Of a DNA stretch of 64,000 nt, positions 1-8,432 are shown in pieces. Position 1 is the stretch's first letter. Each line of letters opens with the position of its first letter. Source of the DNA: Acidimicrobiia bacterium (GTDB lineage Bacteria > Actinomycetota > Acidimicrobiia > Acidimicrobiales > Poriferisodalaceae); NCBI GenBank assembly GCA_022822525.1, contig JAJEBN010000099.1, positions 62,001 through 126,000 on the forward strand. The letters are read 5' to 3'. The translations under genes and the position numbers were made by a program. The notes under the pieces were generated by a model. The model had not been told where the DNA came from, ran no database searches, and saw only the letters and a program-made list of their open reading frames with translations.

Positions 1-1
1 C

Positions 2-244
2 CTGTGCCGCGCGGACCGCGGCGACGGCATGAGAGCGGCATCGCTGTTGGAGGAGGCACGTCGCAACTCGGCCACGCTCGGACGCCGCGTGCGCATCTCC
101 TTCGACGAGACGTCCAATGGCGGAGCGCTGGAGGGAATCGCCAGCGACCTCGATGCCGAGGGCCGGCTGATGGTCCGCGACGACGCGGGCACCACTCGCA
201 CTGTGTCGGTCGGGGACGTCGTCCACCTGCGCCCGACCTCGTGA
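2..244 (+). CDS. birA: Biotin--[acetyl-CoA-carboxylase] ligase, C-terminal part (5' end outside window)
   Basis: The frame is open from the left edge to TGA at 242-244, so the start lies outside the window. The visible 80 residues resemble the C-terminal SH3-like domain of biotin protein ligases: a TLGRRVRI segment, then a G-I-A-x-D-L-D-A-E-G-x-L turn and an ending of the GDVVHLRP type. The enzyme makes biotinyl-AMP and transfers biotin to the carrier lysine of acyl-CoA carboxylases in the cytoplasm. The catalytic core cannot be seen, so the call rests on the tail alone. An ATG at 29 lies inside the domain and is not taken as the start. Confidence 0.7.
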   Translation: MCRADRGDGMRAASLLEEARRNSATLGRRVRISFDETSNGGALEGIASDLDAEGRLMVRDDAGTTRTVSVGDVVHLRPTS

Positions 245-373
245 TCGTCGGCAGACGTCGGGAACTGCCCGCGTCATCCGGTTGCGTCAGGTAGAACCGC
301 GCTGCGGATTGCTGAGCGCGCTCGCGTTCGGACAAACCGCGACCGCGCCGACCCCGACAGATTTGAGGATGCC

Positions 374-1873
374 GTGCCGCTGAGTATCTCCATCGACGCT
401 TTCGATGTCGTCACCGACCGCGATGACATACCGCCGACTGCCGCCGGTGACCGGCCGGTTCGCAGCGATGCACTCGAGACGCTCGGTGCTGCGTCGAACT
501 ACCTCGCGGCCAGCGGCTTCGACGGCTCCGCCGGCACGACTGCGTTGATGGCCGGCCTTGCCGATGCCGCCGACGATGCCCTGCCGATTGCCGTGGGGCT
601 GGGATCGGACGATCTCGCTGCGGCGGACATCCGCTCTGCGGCAGCGAACCTGTGGCGCTCGGCGTCGAAGCTCGAATCGTTGACGTCGGCGCTCGCGGCC
701 GCTGCGGCTGATGACCTCGGGTCCGATGTCGCGCTCAGCGCGGTGGTCGAGGGCATGCTGCTCGCCTCATACCGCTTCGACGAGCACAAGGGGGAGCCGC
801 CTCAGCCAGCGGCGCTTGAGCGGATCGTGCTCCCAGCGCCCGACGGGACCGACGTGCCAGGCGCTCTGGCTCGAGCAGATGCTGTGGCCGGCGGGATCGC
901 GCTCGCCCGCGATCTCGTCAACCAGCCCGCCGGTGCGCTCACGGCCACCGGCCTCGCCGAAGCAGCAATCGCCGCGATCGAAGCTGCCAGCGCCGACGGC
1001 GATCCCGCCGTGGGCACTGCGTCGGTCGAGGTGTGGGACCGCGAACGTCTCGAAGCCGAGCGCTGCGGCGGGATGCTGGGCGTCAACGCTGGTTCGACCG
1101 AGCCCCCGGCGCTCATCTGGATGCGCTGGCGGCCGACCGCCACGCCGCGTGCGACTGTCCATCTGGTCGGCAAGGGCATCACCTTCGACACCGGTGGGCT
1201 CAACCTCAAGTCCTTCGAGGGCATGGAGTGGATGAAGATCGACATGGGCGGTGCCGCAGCAGTCATCGGGGCGATGAGCGCCATCGTCCGGCTGGCGCCC
1301 GACATCGCGGTCACCGGCATCTGCTGCTGCACCGACAATCAGCCCGGACCCACGGCCACCAAGCCCGGGGACGTGCTGCACATCCGCAACGGCAAGACGG
1401 TCGAGGTACTGAACACCGATGCCGAGGGCCGGCTCGTGCTCGCGGACGGTCTGTCGCTCGCCGTCGAGGAGGAGCCCGACCTGGTCGTGGATCTCGCGAC
1501 GCTGACGGGTGCCTGCATGGTGGCGCTGGGCGACAAGTACGGCGGACTCATGGGCAATGACCCCGCGGCGATCGAACGCGCCCTGGCGGCGGCACGCGCT
1601 GCTGGAGAGCTGCTGTGGCACCTGCCGCTGCCGCCCGAGTACCGCGAGCAGCTCGATTCGCCGATTGCCGATCTGCGCAACATCGGCAAGAACCGCTACG
1701 GGGGCACGCTGCACGCCGGACTGTTCTTGTCGGAGTTCGTCGGCGAGACACCGTGGGTGCACTTCGACATCGCGGGACCCGTGCGGACCGATGCAGATGC
1801 CGGCGAGCAGTCCAAGGGCGCTTCCGGATTCGGCGTGCGAACGCTGGTCGAGCTGGTCTGCGGCTGGCACTAG
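374..1873 (+). CDS. pepA: Leucyl aminopeptidase (peptidase family M17)
   Basis: A cytosolic metallo-aminopeptidase that removes N-terminal residues from peptides; M17 enzymes are hexamers with two divalent metals per active site. At 499 residues it has the usual family length. The C-terminal catalytic half carries the family marks: GKGITFDTGG at about 266-275, with the metal/catalytic lysine K267, and the signature NTDAEGRL at 347-354, with catalytic arginine R353. The variable N-terminal domain (about 1-170) is alanine-rich. The start is GTG at 374; an ATG at 369 is in another frame. It stands alone, with the sirtuin gene 71 bases downstream. Confidence 0.93.
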   Translation: MPLSISIDAFDVVTDRDDIPPTAAGDRPVRSDALETLGAASNYLAASGFDGSAGTTALMAGLADAADDALPIAVGLGSDDLAAADIRSAAANLWRSASKLESLTSALAAAAADDLGSDVALSAVVEGMLLASYRFDEHKGEPPQPAALERIVLPAPDGTDVPGALARADAVAGGIALARDLVNQPAGALTATGLAEAAIAAIEAASADGDPAVGTASVEVWDRERLEAERCGGMLGVNAGSTEPPALIWMRWRPTATPRATVHLVGKGITFDTGGLNLKSFEGMEWMKIDMGGAAAVIGAMSAIVRLAPDIAVTGICCCTDNQPGPTATKPGDVLHIRNGKTVEVLNTDAEGRLVLADGLSLAVEEEPDLVVDLATLTGACMVALGDKYGGLMGNDPAAIERALAAARAAGELLWHLPLPPEYREQLDSPIADLRNIGKNRYGGTLHAGLFLSEFVGETPWVHFDIAGPVRTDADAGEQSKGASGFGVRTLVELVCGWH

Positions 1874-1895
1874 CCGCAAATCGTGACCGTTGCGG
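1874..1895 (+). terminator. Candidate hairpin after pepA
   Basis: Directly after the pepA stop, CCGCAA (1874-1879) is the perfect complement of TTGCGG (1890-1895), with a 10-base loop. There is no T tract, so an intrinsic terminator is only a possibility. Confidence 0.3.
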
Positions 1896-1944
1896 CGTCG
1901 AAGGCGTTCCACCGCATTGGCCGTCATCGGTCAGACTGGGCGAC

Positions 1945-2754
1945 ATGAGCCCCGATGACCCCGATGCTGGAGCCGGTCCGGATCCCGCAGACGACGACGT
2001 GCGCACGGTGGCGTCGTGGATCGACGAGGCTCATGCGATCACCGTGCTGACCGGTGCGGGGATCTCCACCGATTCGGGCATCCCGGACTTTCGAGGACCC
2101 AACGGCGTGTGGACGAAGAACCCTGCGGCCGAGAAGCAGGCGACACTGCAGAACTACCTGGCCGATTCGGAGGTGCGCGTGCTGGCCTGGCGCGCCCGCA
2201 TGGACCATCGATCTTGGGGAGCGGAGCCGAATCAAGGACATCGAGCCCTGGTGCAGCTCGAGCGCCGACGCAAGCTGGTGTCGCTGCTGACCCAGAACGT
2301 GGACGGACTGCATCACGACGCGGGCTCCGACCCCGACAAGATTGTGGAGGTGCACGGCACCATCCGCGAAGTCGCGTGCTTGGAGTGCGACTACCGCGAC
2401 GACATGGGCGTCGTGCTCGACCGGGTGCGGCTCGGCGAGGACGACCCGCCGTGCCCCGAATGCGGCGGCATCCTCAAGAGCGCCACGATCAGCTTCGGGC
2501 AGCAGCTGGTGGCGCGTGACCTGATGCGGGCACAGATTGCCGCGGAGAACTGCGACCTGATGCTGGCCGTGGGCACGACCCTGGCCGTATATCCCATCGC
2601 TGCGGTAGTGCCGGCAGCGAAGTCGGCGGGAGCGCGCATCGTCATCGTGAACGCGGAGCCCACCGAAATGGACCACCTGGCAGACATGGTGCTGCGCCGC
2701 TCGATCTCGGAGGTGCTGCCGCAGATCTGCGGTGGCGCCCCCCGCCTTGTGTGA
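1945..2754 (+). CDS. NAD-dependent protein deacylase, Sir2 family
   Basis: A sirtuin of 269 residues: it removes acyl groups from protein lysines using NAD and releases nicotinamide and O-acyl-ADP-ribose. Seen in the sequence: the NAD-binding GAGIS at 37-41 followed by GIPDFRG, TQNVDGLHHDAG from residue 116, catalytic H137 in VHG, and a complete zinc site C145/C148 and C170/C173. The start is ATG at 1945; the frame is open further upstream, but that stretch overlaps pepA and has no sirtuin character. A CAGACT box 7 bases before the ATG may be a weak leaderless promoter. The first 20 residues are a D/P-rich extension. Substrate preference cannot be told. Confidence 0.9.
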   Translation: MSPDDPDAGAGPDPADDDVRTVASWIDEAHAITVLTGAGISTDSGIPDFRGPNGVWTKNPAAEKQATLQNYLADSEVRVLAWRARMDHRSWGAEPNQGHRALVQLERRRKLVSLLTQNVDGLHHDAGSDPDKIVEVHGTIREVACLECDYRDDMGVVLDRVRLGEDDPPCPECGGILKSATISFGQQLVARDLMRAQIAAENCDLMLAVGTTLAVYPIAAVVPAAKSAGARIVIVNAEPTEMDHLADMVLRRSISEVLPQICGGAPRLV

Positions 2755-2761
2755 CGCTCGA

Positions 2762-2791
2762 CTAAATCCCGACCAATTAGGTAGGATTTAG
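2762..2791. promoter_or_regulatory. Palindromic operator upstream of the rhodanese-ThiF gene
   Basis: CTAAATCC at 2762-2769 is exactly mirrored by GGATTTAG at 2784-2791, with AATT at the dyad centre (2775-2778) and one more symmetric C/G pair at 2773 and 2780. The element is AT-rich inside GC-rich DNA, occupies the 67-base gap between the sirtuin stop and the next start, and ends 30 bases before that start. It looks like a dimeric repressor site. The regulator is unknown; a sulfur or iron-sulfur sensor of the Rrf2 type would fit the downstream gene, but that is inference. Confidence 0.55.
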
Positions 2792-2821
2792 GGCCTGACG
2801 CGACGAAATCGGAGGCCCGCC

Positions 2822-3985
2822 ATGCCGTCGTTCCGCGAGCTGCTGACTGCTACCAAGCGCGAGATCACCGAGATCGACACGGCAACTGCAGCCGGTTGGA
2901 TCGCCGAGCGCTCGCCAGTCGTGCTCGACGTGCGTGAACCCGACGAGTACGAGCAGGGCGCGCTCGCGGACGCGGTCCACATCCCGCGCGGGCACCTCGA
3001 GGCCCAGATCGAGAACCGCGTGCCCGATCACGACGCGGAGATCATCATCTATTGCGCCGGCGGCGTCCGTTCGGCGTTCGCTGCAAAGACGCTCGCCGAG
3101 CTGGGATATCCCAACTCGGTCTCGATGGACGGCGGCTTCGGTCGCTGGAAGGACGAGGGCCGCCCGTGGTCGACCCCGGCATCGCTCGGCCCCGAGCAGC
3201 GGAACCGCTACCAGCGCCACTTGCTGCTGCCCGAGGTGGGCGAGGCCGGCCAGCTCAAGATGCTCGAGGCCAAGGTGCTCATGCTGGGCGCCGGGGGACT
3301 GGGTTCGCCCGCTGCGCTGTACCTGGCGGCGGCAGGGGTCGGCACCATCGGCATCATCGACATGGACGTCGTGGACGAATCCAACCTGCAGCGCCAGATC
3401 CTCCACAACGTCGACCGGGTGGGCGATCGCAAGGTCGACTCGGCCAAGAAGACCCTCACGTCGCTGAATCCCGACATCAACGTGGTGACCTACGACACCA
3501 GACTCGGTGCAGACAACGTGCTCGACATCCTGCCCGGCTGGGATGTCGTCGTGGACGGAGCCGACAACTTCCCGAGCCGGTACCTGCTCAACGACGCGTC
3601 GGTGAAGCTGGGCATCCCCGTCGTGCACGGCTCGATCTTCCGCTTCGAGGGACAGGTCACCGTCTTCGATCCGCTCAACGGTCCCACCTACCGCGACTAC
3701 CTGCCCGAGCCTCCGCCCGCGGAGCTCGCGCCGTCGTGCGCCGAGGCGGGCGTGCTGGGCGTGCTCCCGGGAATCGTCGGGTCGATCCAAGCGCTCGAGA
3801 CGATCAAGCTGATCCTGGGCATCGGTGATTCGCTGTCGGGCCGCATCATCGCGTTCGACTCCCTCGAGATGTCGTTCCGCGAGTTCCGGCTGCGGCCCGA
3901 TCCCGCCAACGAGGTGACCTACGACAACCGCGAGCGCATCAGGGTCGCCGAGCTCGACGGGCTCTGCAGCCCCACCCTGAGCTGA
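2822..3985 (+). CDS. Rhodanese-ThiF/MoeB fusion (sulfur-carrier adenylyltransferase)
   Basis: A 387-residue two-domain protein. Residues about 15-115 form a rhodanese domain with the active-site loop CAGGVR at 78-83 (persulfide cysteine C78). Residues about 125-375 are an E1-like adenylyltransferase: nucleotide motif GAGGLGSP at 156-163, DMDVVDESNLQRQ, and the conserved CAEAGVLG around C306, closest to actinobacterial MoeZ. Such enzymes adenylate the C-terminal glycine of ubiquitin-fold sulfur carriers (MoaD, ThiS, CysO type) and pass sulfur to it. In MoeZ the rhodanese follows the ThiF part; here it precedes it and nothing follows. The start at 2822 has GGAGG nearby. The palindrome at 2762-2791 probably controls it. 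Confidence 0.88.
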   Translation: MPSFRELLTATKREITEIDTATAAGWIAERSPVVLDVREPDEYEQGALADAVHIPRGHLEAQIENRVPDHDAEIIIYCAGGVRSAFAAKTLAELGYPNSVSMDGGFGRWKDEGRPWSTPASLGPEQRNRYQRHLLLPEVGEAGQLKMLEAKVLMLGAGGLGSPAALYLAAAGVGTIGIIDMDVVDESNLQRQILHNVDRVGDRKVDSAKKTLTSLNPDINVVTYDTRLGADNVLDILPGWDVVVDGADNFPSRYLLNDASVKLGIPVVHGSIFRFEGQVTVFDPLNGPTYRDYLPEPPPAELAPSCAEAGVLGVLPGIVGSIQALETIKLILGIGDSLSGRIIAFDSLEMSFREFRLRPDPANEVTYDNRERIRVAELDGLCSPTLS

Positions 3986-4034
3986 GCCCGCCGACCGCGC
4001 CGGCCGCGACGACAGAGGGGCTGGGGGCCACAGG

Positions 4035-4040
4035 TACGCT
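4035..4040 (+). promoter_or_regulatory. Probable -10 box (TACGCT) of the LpdA-like gene
   Basis: TACGCT stands 8 bases before the ATG at 4049 and no Shine-Dalgarno sequence is visible, so the transcript probably starts at or just before the start codon. Confidence 0.45.
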
Positions 4041-4048
4041 GCGGATTC

Positions 4049-5416
4049 ATGGCCCGAAAGCGCTTCGTCGTGATTGGCGGTGGCCCGGCGGGCCACTCAG
4101 CGGCCACCTACGCCGCGCGTTACGGAGCGGAGGTGACGCTCATCGAGCGTGACATCGTCGGCGGCTCCGCCCATCTGCGCGACTGCGTGCCCTCCAAGAC
4201 GATGATCGCCACCGGCTCGGCGCTCAGCTTCGCCGGGCACCTCGACGAACTGGGCCTCGCCAACGTCTCCACCTCCGTCGACACCCCGCACCTGCGCCAG
4301 CGCATCGGCGACATCGAGGACCGGCTGGCCGATGTCGCCCGGCAGATGCTGGTCAGCCAGGGAGTGCAGATCCTCAAGGGCACGGGCCGGCTGCTCGGCC
4401 CGAACGAGGTCTGCGCCGACACCCCCGACGGAGCGATCGAACTGTCTGCCGATGTGATCGTGCTGTCGACTGGCAGCCGTCCCCGCATTCCTGACTGGGC
4501 GACGATCGACGGTGAGCGCATTCTCACGACCCGTGACGCCTACCCGCCCGCAGAGTTGCCGGCGCACCTGGTGGTTGTGGGTTCTGGGGTGACTGGCGTC
4601 GAGTTCGTGCACATGTTCACCTCGCTGGGCTCGAAGGTCACCCTGATCGTGAGCCGTCAGCAGGTGCTCCCGCACAAGGACCCCGAGGCAGCGGCCGTGC
4701 TCGAGCAGACGTTCAGCGATCTCGGCGTCGACATGCTCAAGGGAGCGCGTGCGACAAGCATCGTGCGGCACGGCGATGAGATCGAGGTGAACTGCAGTGA
4801 CGGTCGGATGGTGCGAGCGTCGCACGCCTTGCTCGCCATCGGCTCGATCCCCAACAGCGACGGTCTGGGCCTGGGCAACACCGATGTCCGCGTCAACGGC
4901 GAGGGATTCGTGGAGGTCGACCACAACCTGTGCTCGTCAGTGCCGAGCATCTACGCGGCCGGCGACCTGTCGGGCAAGCTGCCGCTCTCGTCGGTGGCGG
5001 CCATGCAGGGTCGCAAGATCGTGGAGCACGCGATGGGCCTGCACGAGAGCCGCCCGCACCGACATCTCGACTACGACAAGGCGGCATCGGCCATCTTCAC
5101 CGAGCCCGAGATAGCAGATGTGGGTCTCGCCGAGGCCGAGGCGTTTGCGACGGGGCGCAAGATCCGCGTCACCAAGGTGCCCTTCGGAGCGAACGCCAAA
5201 GCCCTGATCGACGAGAACCCCCGCGGCTTCGTGAAGATCGTCTCGGACCCGCTGACGGGCCAGGTCCTGGGCGGCTCGATCGTGGGCCGTCACGCCGCCG
5301 AGCTGATCTCGGTGGTGGCTCTCGCCGTCAGCGCGAACTTGCGAGTGCAGGACATCGCAGAGAGCCTGTTTGTGTATCCGTCGTTGAGCGAGGCCCTCTC
5401 CGAGGCAGCTGAGTGA
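4049..5416 (+). CDS. LpdA-like FAD-dependent NAD(P)H:quinone/disulfide oxidoreductase family protein
   Basis: A 455-residue flavoprotein of the dihydrolipoamide dehydrogenase fold. The FAD dinucleotide motif GGGPAG is at 10-15 and the NAD(P) domain has VVGSGVTGVEF. Canonical disulfide reductases have CxxxxC in GGTCLNVGCIPSK; here the matching segment reads GGSAHLRDCVPSK, so the first cysteine is A41 and only C46 remains. The C-terminal HxxxxxE proton relay is also altered (VYPSLSE in place of HAHPTLSE). Both changes are those known from mycobacterial LpdA, which acts as an NAD(P)H:quinone reductase and not as lipoamide dehydrogenase. Its stop overlaps the start of the LCP gene (GTGA). Confidence 0.85.
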   Translation: MARKRFVVIGGGPAGHSAATYAARYGAEVTLIERDIVGGSAHLRDCVPSKTMIATGSALSFAGHLDELGLANVSTSVDTPHLRQRIGDIEDRLADVARQMLVSQGVQILKGTGRLLGPNEVCADTPDGAIELSADVIVLSTGSRPRIPDWATIDGERILTTRDAYPPAELPAHLVVVGSGVTGVEFVHMFTSLGSKVTLIVSRQQVLPHKDPEAAAVLEQTFSDLGVDMLKGARATSIVRHGDEIEVNCSDGRMVRASHALLAIGSIPNSDGLGLGNTDVRVNGEGFVEVDHNLCSSVPSIYAAGDLSGKLPLSSVAAMQGRKIVEHAMGLHESRPHRHLDYDKAASAIFTEPEIADVGLAEAEAFATGRKIRVTKVPFGANAKALIDENPRGFVKIVSDPLTGQVLGGSIVGRHAAELISVVALAVSANLRVQDIAESLFVYPSLSEALSEAAE

Positions 5417-7017
5417 GCCACCGCAGCTGGCGGACTCGCCTCATTCTTGTCTCGCTGGCGATCCTGACCTTTCTCGGCGCAGCGGCGACGGGTGTGTCGG
5501 CCTATGTGCTGGTGCAGCTCGGACGGATCGAACGGCACGAGCTGGCCGGCGTCCTGACATCGGCGCCCCAGCAGCCGGTGACCGCAGCCGACGTGCTGGT
5601 CGACCAGCCGTCCACCATGGCTGCAGACCCTGACAGCTCCACAGGCGCGGGGGGCGTCAGCAGCGGTGAAGCGGACATGTCGGGCGACGGCTCCGTGTCG
5701 GGCGCACCCACCGATGTCGCCTTGGACCCGCCACGCGCCGGGGACGCACCCGACGGCGAAGCGGTGCTGGCGGGAGGCCCGGCGGGTGAGAACTTCCTGC
5801 TCGTCGGCACCGACAGCACCTTGGGGCTCGCGGCCGACGATCCGCTGCGCGCCGGCCACTCCGATGACAACCGGCTCGCAGACGTGATCATGGTGATCCG
5901 GCTGCGCGCTGACGGCACTGCGGCGATGATGTCCATCCCGCGGGACCTTGCAGCGGAGATCGCCGGCACCAGCGATATCGCCGGGACCGGCGTCGTCGCC
6001 AAGATCAACAGCGCCTACAACCGCGATCGCACGACGGCGGGTCGCGCCGCCCGCCTGATCGACACGGTCGAGGAGAGCCTCGACATCACCTTGCAGCACT
6101 TCGTGGAGGTGGACTTCCAAGCCTTCCTGCGGCTGGTGGACGCCATCGGCGGCGTCACGATGAGCTTCGATCGACCGTTGCGTGACCAGCCGAAGGCGAA
6201 TGCCACCGATCCGAGCGACAGCCGCAGCGGGTTCTTCACCGGAGCCGGAACCCACCGCCTCGATGGCAGGCAGGCGCTCGCCTACGTCCGCAGCCGCCAT
6301 CTCGAGGAGCAGCTGCCGGACGGGACCTGGCAGAGGCATGGTGTCTGGAATGATCTCGCCCGCAACGATCGCCAACGCGAGTTCATGCGCATTGCAGCTG
6401 CGCAGGTTGCGCCTGGCCTGTTCAACAACCCGATCCGGCTGCTCTCGGTGCTCGACATCGCGGCCGACCATCTGTCTGCGTCGGACACGCTGAGCATCTC
6501 CAGCGACGGACTGAGGTTCGCGTCCGATTTCTCAGACATCGACTTCGGCGCTGACATCGAGGATTACAGGCTGAAGCTGGTCGATGTTCACGAACCGGTG
6601 CGCTGGTCGCTCGGGCTCGATCCGCAGCGCGCCGAGCACAACCAGCGCGTGCTGGACGTGTTCCGGGGCATCGGCTGGGATGACATCGTCGAAGCGCGCG
6701 TACGCGTTCAGGTCACCGGCACCCAGCGCCACCGCATCGCCGCAGAGCTGAGCGAGCTCGGCTTCGTCGCAGAGGCTGCAGGGGCTCTGCCGCCGGGTGT
6801 GGAGGCGCCGCCCGGGGGCACCGTCATCTACCTGGATCCCGAGGCCCGACTCTCCGCAGGGCTGCTCGCCAGCCACCTGGTGCCTGTGCCAGACTTCGCC
6901 GGCCATGACAACCTCGACGCCAACACGGTGATCTTGCACGTCGGCGCAGAGCCGCCTCGCATCGACCCCGGCTACCGCAGAGTCGACGTGCCGACCGCAG
7001 CCGATCTCACCTCATGA
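5413..7017 (+). CDS. LytR-CpsA-Psr (LCP) family cell-wall glycopolymer ligase
   Basis: A membrane-anchored enzyme that transfers lipid-linked polysaccharide to peptidoglycan outside the membrane. It has a short N-terminus, one membrane segment at about 9-33 and a low-complexity linker to about residue 115. The LCP domain (about 125-320) shows NFLLVGTDS, a MSIPRDL segment, KINSAYN and GTHRLDGRQALAYVRSRH, with the arginines and aspartates that bind the polyprenyl pyrophosphate. A C-terminal LytR_C-like domain lies at about 410-520. The GTG start overlaps the previous stop and its own stop overlaps ugd, so it is translationally coupled on both sides and sits in a sugar-nucleotide operon. Confidence 0.9.
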   Translation: MSHRSWRTRLILVSLAILTFLGAAATGVSAYVLVQLGRIERHELAGVLTSAPQQPVTAADVLVDQPSTMAADPDSSTGAGGVSSGEADMSGDGSVSGAPTDVALDPPRAGDAPDGEAVLAGGPAGENFLLVGTDSTLGLAADDPLRAGHSDDNRLADVIMVIRLRADGTAAMMSIPRDLAAEIAGTSDIAGTGVVAKINSAYNRDRTTAGRAARLIDTVEESLDITLQHFVEVDFQAFLRLVDAIGGVTMSFDRPLRDQPKANATDPSDSRSGFFTGAGTHRLDGRQALAYVRSRHLEEQLPDGTWQRHGVWNDLARNDRQREFMRIAAAQVAPGLFNNPIRLLSVLDIAADHLSASDTLSISSDGLRFASDFSDIDFGADIEDYRLKLVDVHEPVRWSLGLDPQRAEHNQRVLDVFRGIGWDDIVEARVRVQVTGTQRHRIAAELSELGFVAEAAGALPPGVEAPPGGTVIYLDPEARLSAGLLASHLVPVPDFAGHDNLDANTVILHVGAEPPRIDPGYRRVDVPTAADLTS

Positions 7018-8378
7018 GCGGCGCTGCGAGCGGGCATCGGATCCTCGTTGTCGGCGCCGGCTATGTCGGGCTGACCACCGCCACGTGTTTCGCGCACCTC
7101 GGCCACGATGTCATCTGCGCTGACATCGACCGTGGCAAGGTGGCATCGCTGTCCGCCGGCGTCGTGCCGATCCGCGAGAACGATCTGGAACGGCTGGTGA
7201 GCGAAGGCATCGCGCAGCGAGGCCTGAGGTTCGTCATCTCGGCGGCAGCGGTGGCGGCAACGTGTGACTTCGTGTTCCTGTGCGTTCCGACACCGCTGCG
7301 GAGCGACGGCGAGACCGAGTTGAGCTATCTCATGTCAGCGATCGATTCGGTCGCGACGAACCTGCGGCCCGGTGCCGTGGTCGTCACCAAGTCCACGGTG
7401 CCCGTGGGCACCGCACCGAAGATCGGCGCCGCACTCGGACGCACCGATGTCGCGCTGGCGTCCAATCCGGAGTTCCTGCGGGAAGGCTCCGCAGTGGCAG
7501 ATTTCCTGGCGCCGGACCGGATCGTCATCGGTGCGGAGAACCGCTCGGTCGCGCAGCGGGTAGCGGCGCTCTATGACAGCATCGACGCACCGTTGATCCT
7601 GTGCGATCCCACCTCGGCGGAGACGGTCAAGTACGCAGCGAACGCCTTCCTTGCGGCCAAGGTCTCGTTCGTGAACGCGCTGGCGGCGGTGTGCGAGGCC
7701 GTCGATGCAGATGTCGACGCTGTGCTTGAAGGAGTGGGCACCGATCATCGCATCGGCTCCGCGTACCTGCAGCCGGGTCCTGGCTGGGGAGGCTCGTGCC
7801 TGCCCAAGGACACCCGGGCGCTGGTGGGAGTCGCGAGTGACGCCGGCTACGTCTTCGACCTGCTCGAAGGCGTCATCGCCGTGAACGAGCAGCAGCTCGA
7901 CCGCGTCGTGGCCAAAGTCGCGTGTGCCGTGGACGAAGCCAGCGGCATCGTGCGGCTCGAACCCGGCCGCGGCGGACCGAATCTGGATGGCATCACCGTG
8001 GGCCTGCTGGGACTGACCTTCAAGGCCGGCACAGATGACCTGCGCGGCTCGCCTGCGATCAGGGTGGCCGAAAAACTCCGCGATGCAGGTGCGCGCCTGG
8101 TGGGGTTCGACCCCGCGTTGGGTGGCAACCTCGACGAGCGTCCAGATCTCGAGGCGCAGCTGCCGGCTGGCCTCACGCTGCGCGGCTCCGCCCTCGAGGC
8201 TCTGCGCGGGGCCCATGTTGCGGTTGTGCTCACCGAGTGGCCTGAATTCGGTGCCCTCGACTGGGAGCGGGCGGCCGGCGAGATGGCGGCTGCACGCATC
8301 GTCGACGCACGCAACATGCTCGACCCCGCAAAGCTGCGAGCAGCAGGATTCCTCTACGAGGGGCTCGGCCGGCGCTGA
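7014..8378 (+). CDS. ugd: UDP-glucose 6-dehydrogenase
   Basis: Oxidises UDP-glucose twice with NAD to UDP-glucuronate, a precursor for acidic surface polysaccharide. At 454 residues it has family length. The N-terminal Rossmann motif is GAGYVGLTTA, followed by NPEFLREGSAV with catalytic-pocket residues and the nucleophile C262 in GWGGSCLPKD. The C-terminal UDP-binding domain contains GLTFKAGTDDLRGSPA. The ATG overlaps the LCP stop (ATGA), so the two are co-translated. A related UDP-sugar dehydrogenase (for example UDP-ManNAc) cannot be fully excluded. Confidence 0.9.
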   Translation: MSGAASGHRILVVGAGYVGLTTATCFAHLGHDVICADIDRGKVASLSAGVVPIRENDLERLVSEGIAQRGLRFVISAAAVAATCDFVFLCVPTPLRSDGETELSYLMSAIDSVATNLRPGAVVVTKSTVPVGTAPKIGAALGRTDVALASNPEFLREGSAVADFLAPDRIVIGAENRSVAQRVAALYDSIDAPLILCDPTSAETVKYAANAFLAAKVSFVNALAAVCEAVDADVDAVLEGVGTDHRIGSAYLQPGPGWGGSCLPKDTRALVGVASDAGYVFDLLEGVIAVNEQQLDRVVAKVACAVDEASGIVRLEPGRGGPNLDGITVGLLGLTFKAGTDDLRGSPAIRVAEKLRDAGARLVGFDPALGGNLDERPDLEAQLPAGLTLRGSALEALRGAHVAVVLTEWPEFGALDWERAAGEMAAARIVDARNMLDPAKLRAAGFLYEGLGRR

Positions 8379-8432
8379 GCGCCGGCGCATCGGACCCGGC
8401 CGGCGCTGACCGCCGGTAGCTTGTCGGCCCGT

